NCBI GenBank assembly: GCA_023227945.1
Contig: JALOCC010000073.1
Span: 1 to 6,524 of the forward strand
Length of the DNA: 6,524 bases
Reading direction: 5' to 3'
Origin: Candidatus Omnitrophota bacterium
GTDB taxonomy: Bacteria; Omnitrophota; Gorgyraeia; Duberdicusellales; 4484-171
Shown: in pieces, positions 5,819 through 6,524 of the stretch
How the letters are laid out: each line of letters starts with the position of its first letter
How positions within the stretch are numbered: position 1 is the stretch's first letter
Notes under the pieces: model-generated
What the model saw: the letters and a program-made list of their open reading frames with translations, nothing else
Told to the model about the DNA's origin: nothing
The model's database searches: none
Made by a program: the position numbers and the translations under genes

Positions 5819-6315
5819 TGAGACTCAATATGCAAATCCGTATGCCTCAAGTCCGTCTTATCGGGGAAAACGGAGAAATGATCGGTATTGTAGATAATAA
5901 GGTGGCACAGGAAATGGCCATAAACGCCGGTAAAGATTTGGTTGAAATAAACGAAGACCAAAGACCTCCTGTTTGTAGGATTATCGATTACGGAAAATTC
6001 TGTTATGAACAGCAAAAACGGGAAAAGGAACAAAAGAAACTGAGCAAGCAGGCGACTATCAAGGAAGTGCAGTTCAGCCCAAATGTAGAAAGCAATGATA
6101 TCAAGACCAAAACCCGTCAAATCAAGGAATTTCTAAGAGACGGGCATAAGGTAAGAATAACGATGCGTTTCAAGGGAAGGGATCTTCAGCATACTGATTT
6201 AGGAAAAAACGTATTTGATACCATTGTCGCAAGCCTACTAGATGTAGCCAAAGCAGAACAGCGTACGGAATTTGACGGCAAAAACATGGCAGTAACAATT
6301 GCAGGATTGAAATGA
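5818..6315 (+). CDS. infC: Translation initiation factor IF-3
   Basis: A 165-residue IF3, which binds the 30S subunit, blocks premature 50S joining and checks the start codon and initiator tRNA. The N-domain (1-70) opens RLNMQIRMPQVRLIGENGE, matching the usual RINEQIR...VRLI..NGE; this supports the ATG at 5818 over in-frame ATGs at 5830 and 5842. The family signature RIIDYGKFCYEQQK is complete at 54-67. A Lys/Gln-rich linker (66-80) leads to the C-domain (80-165), with KVRITMRFKGRDLQHTDLG at 111-129 keeping the basic ribosome-binding face. It is slightly shorter than E. coli IF3 (180), mostly at the ends. The usual downstream rpmI and rplT are absent; an unknown gene overlaps the stop instead. 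The nearest good SD-like run (AAGGGA, 5798-5803) is 14 nt from the ATG, longer than ideal, so coupling to upstream translation is possible. It starts at ATG rather than the AUU used by E. coli infC. Confidence 0.95.
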   Translation: MRLNMQIRMPQVRLIGENGEMIGIVDNKVAQEMAINAGKDLVEINEDQRPPVCRIIDYGKFCYEQQKREKEQKKLSKQATIKEVQFSPNVESNDIKTKTRQIKEFLRDGHKVRITMRFKGRDLQHTDLGKNVFDTIVASLLDVAKAEQRTEFDGKNMAVTIAGLK

Positions 6316-6524
6316 CAGAAATATTATCTAAATCGATTGAAAGATTGTTTAAAGCAAAAACCGCCGAAGAATATTCTGGAATACTTACCAATTATGCAAT
6401 TGGAGTCTGCATGGATTCAGATATTCGTAATGAATGTTTCGCCGTAAACAGAAAAAAAGAGATATCTAAGAACAAAATCATCAAGATTTTAGAATGGGTT
6501 TCTTGCGGGAAGACAGGGAGTTCT
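6312..6524 (+). CDS. Unknown protein overlapping infC (3' end outside window)
   Basis: I do not recognise this gene. The ATG at 6312 overlaps the infC TGA (ATGA), and AGGA at 6303-6306 lies 5 nt upstream, so it is almost certainly translated by coupling with infC. The 71 visible codons are open to the window edge. The protein begins MTEILSKSIERLFKAKTAEE, is Lys/Glu/Ile-rich, has no signal peptide and shows three cysteines (VCMDSD, NECFAV, WVSCGK). The end GKTGSS superficially resembles a nucleotide-binding loop, but the upstream glycine spacing of a Walker A motif is missing. It is cytoplasmic by inference; function is unknown. The tight overlap suggests a role linked to IF3 or to the same expression stage. 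Confidence 0.75.
   Translation, partial: MTEILSKSIERLFKAKTAEEYSGILTNYAIGVCMDSDIRNECFAVNRKKEISKNKIIKILEWVSCGKTGSS

Noticed and set aside
5770..6391. Minus-strand frames opposite infC, one rich in Phe/Leu and membrane-like
   Set aside because: The hydrophobic look comes from antisense reading of Lys/Glu-rich IF3 codons; infC itself is unambiguous.
6500..6524. GKTGSS near the right edge as a Walker A P-loop
   Set aside because: The GxxxxGK[ST] spacing is not met: the residues before are WVSC, with no upstream glycine in place.

Overview
This 6.5 kb window is AT-rich, almost fully coding, and looks like part of a large bacteriophage genome or a phage-derived island. Three things suggest this. 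A very long protein has the modular, repetitive make-up of a phage tail fibre. The genes are tightly packed, with 50 to 90 bp gaps and a 4 bp start/stop overlap. A gene for translation initiation factor 3 (infC) lacks the rpmI-rplT neighbours it has in nearly all bacterial chromosomes. Huge phages have been reported to carry translation-factor genes, so a phage infC is plausible. The window has no capsid, portal, terminase or integrase gene, so phage origin is an inference. A second infC copy in a bacterial accessory region is the main alternative. All clear starts have a good Shine-Dalgarno sequence, so the host uses SD-led initiation.

Layout. The left two thirds are read leftward. A 1433-residue fibre-like protein (4522 to 221) is followed 46 bp later by the start of a small exported protein that leaves the window at base 1. 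Both have N-terminal signal peptides, which is unusual for phage fibres and suggests a pair of envelope or surface proteins. A 50 bp divergent junction (4523-4572) separates them from the rightward genes: an M16 zinc metallopeptidase with an intact metal site (4573-5730), an 87 bp leader, infC (5818-6315), and an unrecognised gene that overlaps infC by ATGA and runs off the right edge.

How they may work together. The leftward pair probably acts outside the cytoplasm, in surface attachment, glycan binding or virion structure. The rightward group is cytoplasmic: a peptide- or protein-cleaving M16 enzyme, an IF3 that could bias initiation toward phage messages, and a small unknown protein probably coupled to IF3 translation. 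The leader before infC holds two mutually exclusive hairpins and a 7-codon mini-ORF whose stop overlaps the infC start. This is the most suggestive regulatory structure in the window, although it is unproven.

No rRNA, tRNA, CRISPR array or insertion sequence was seen, and no stretch longer than about 90 bp lacks a gene.
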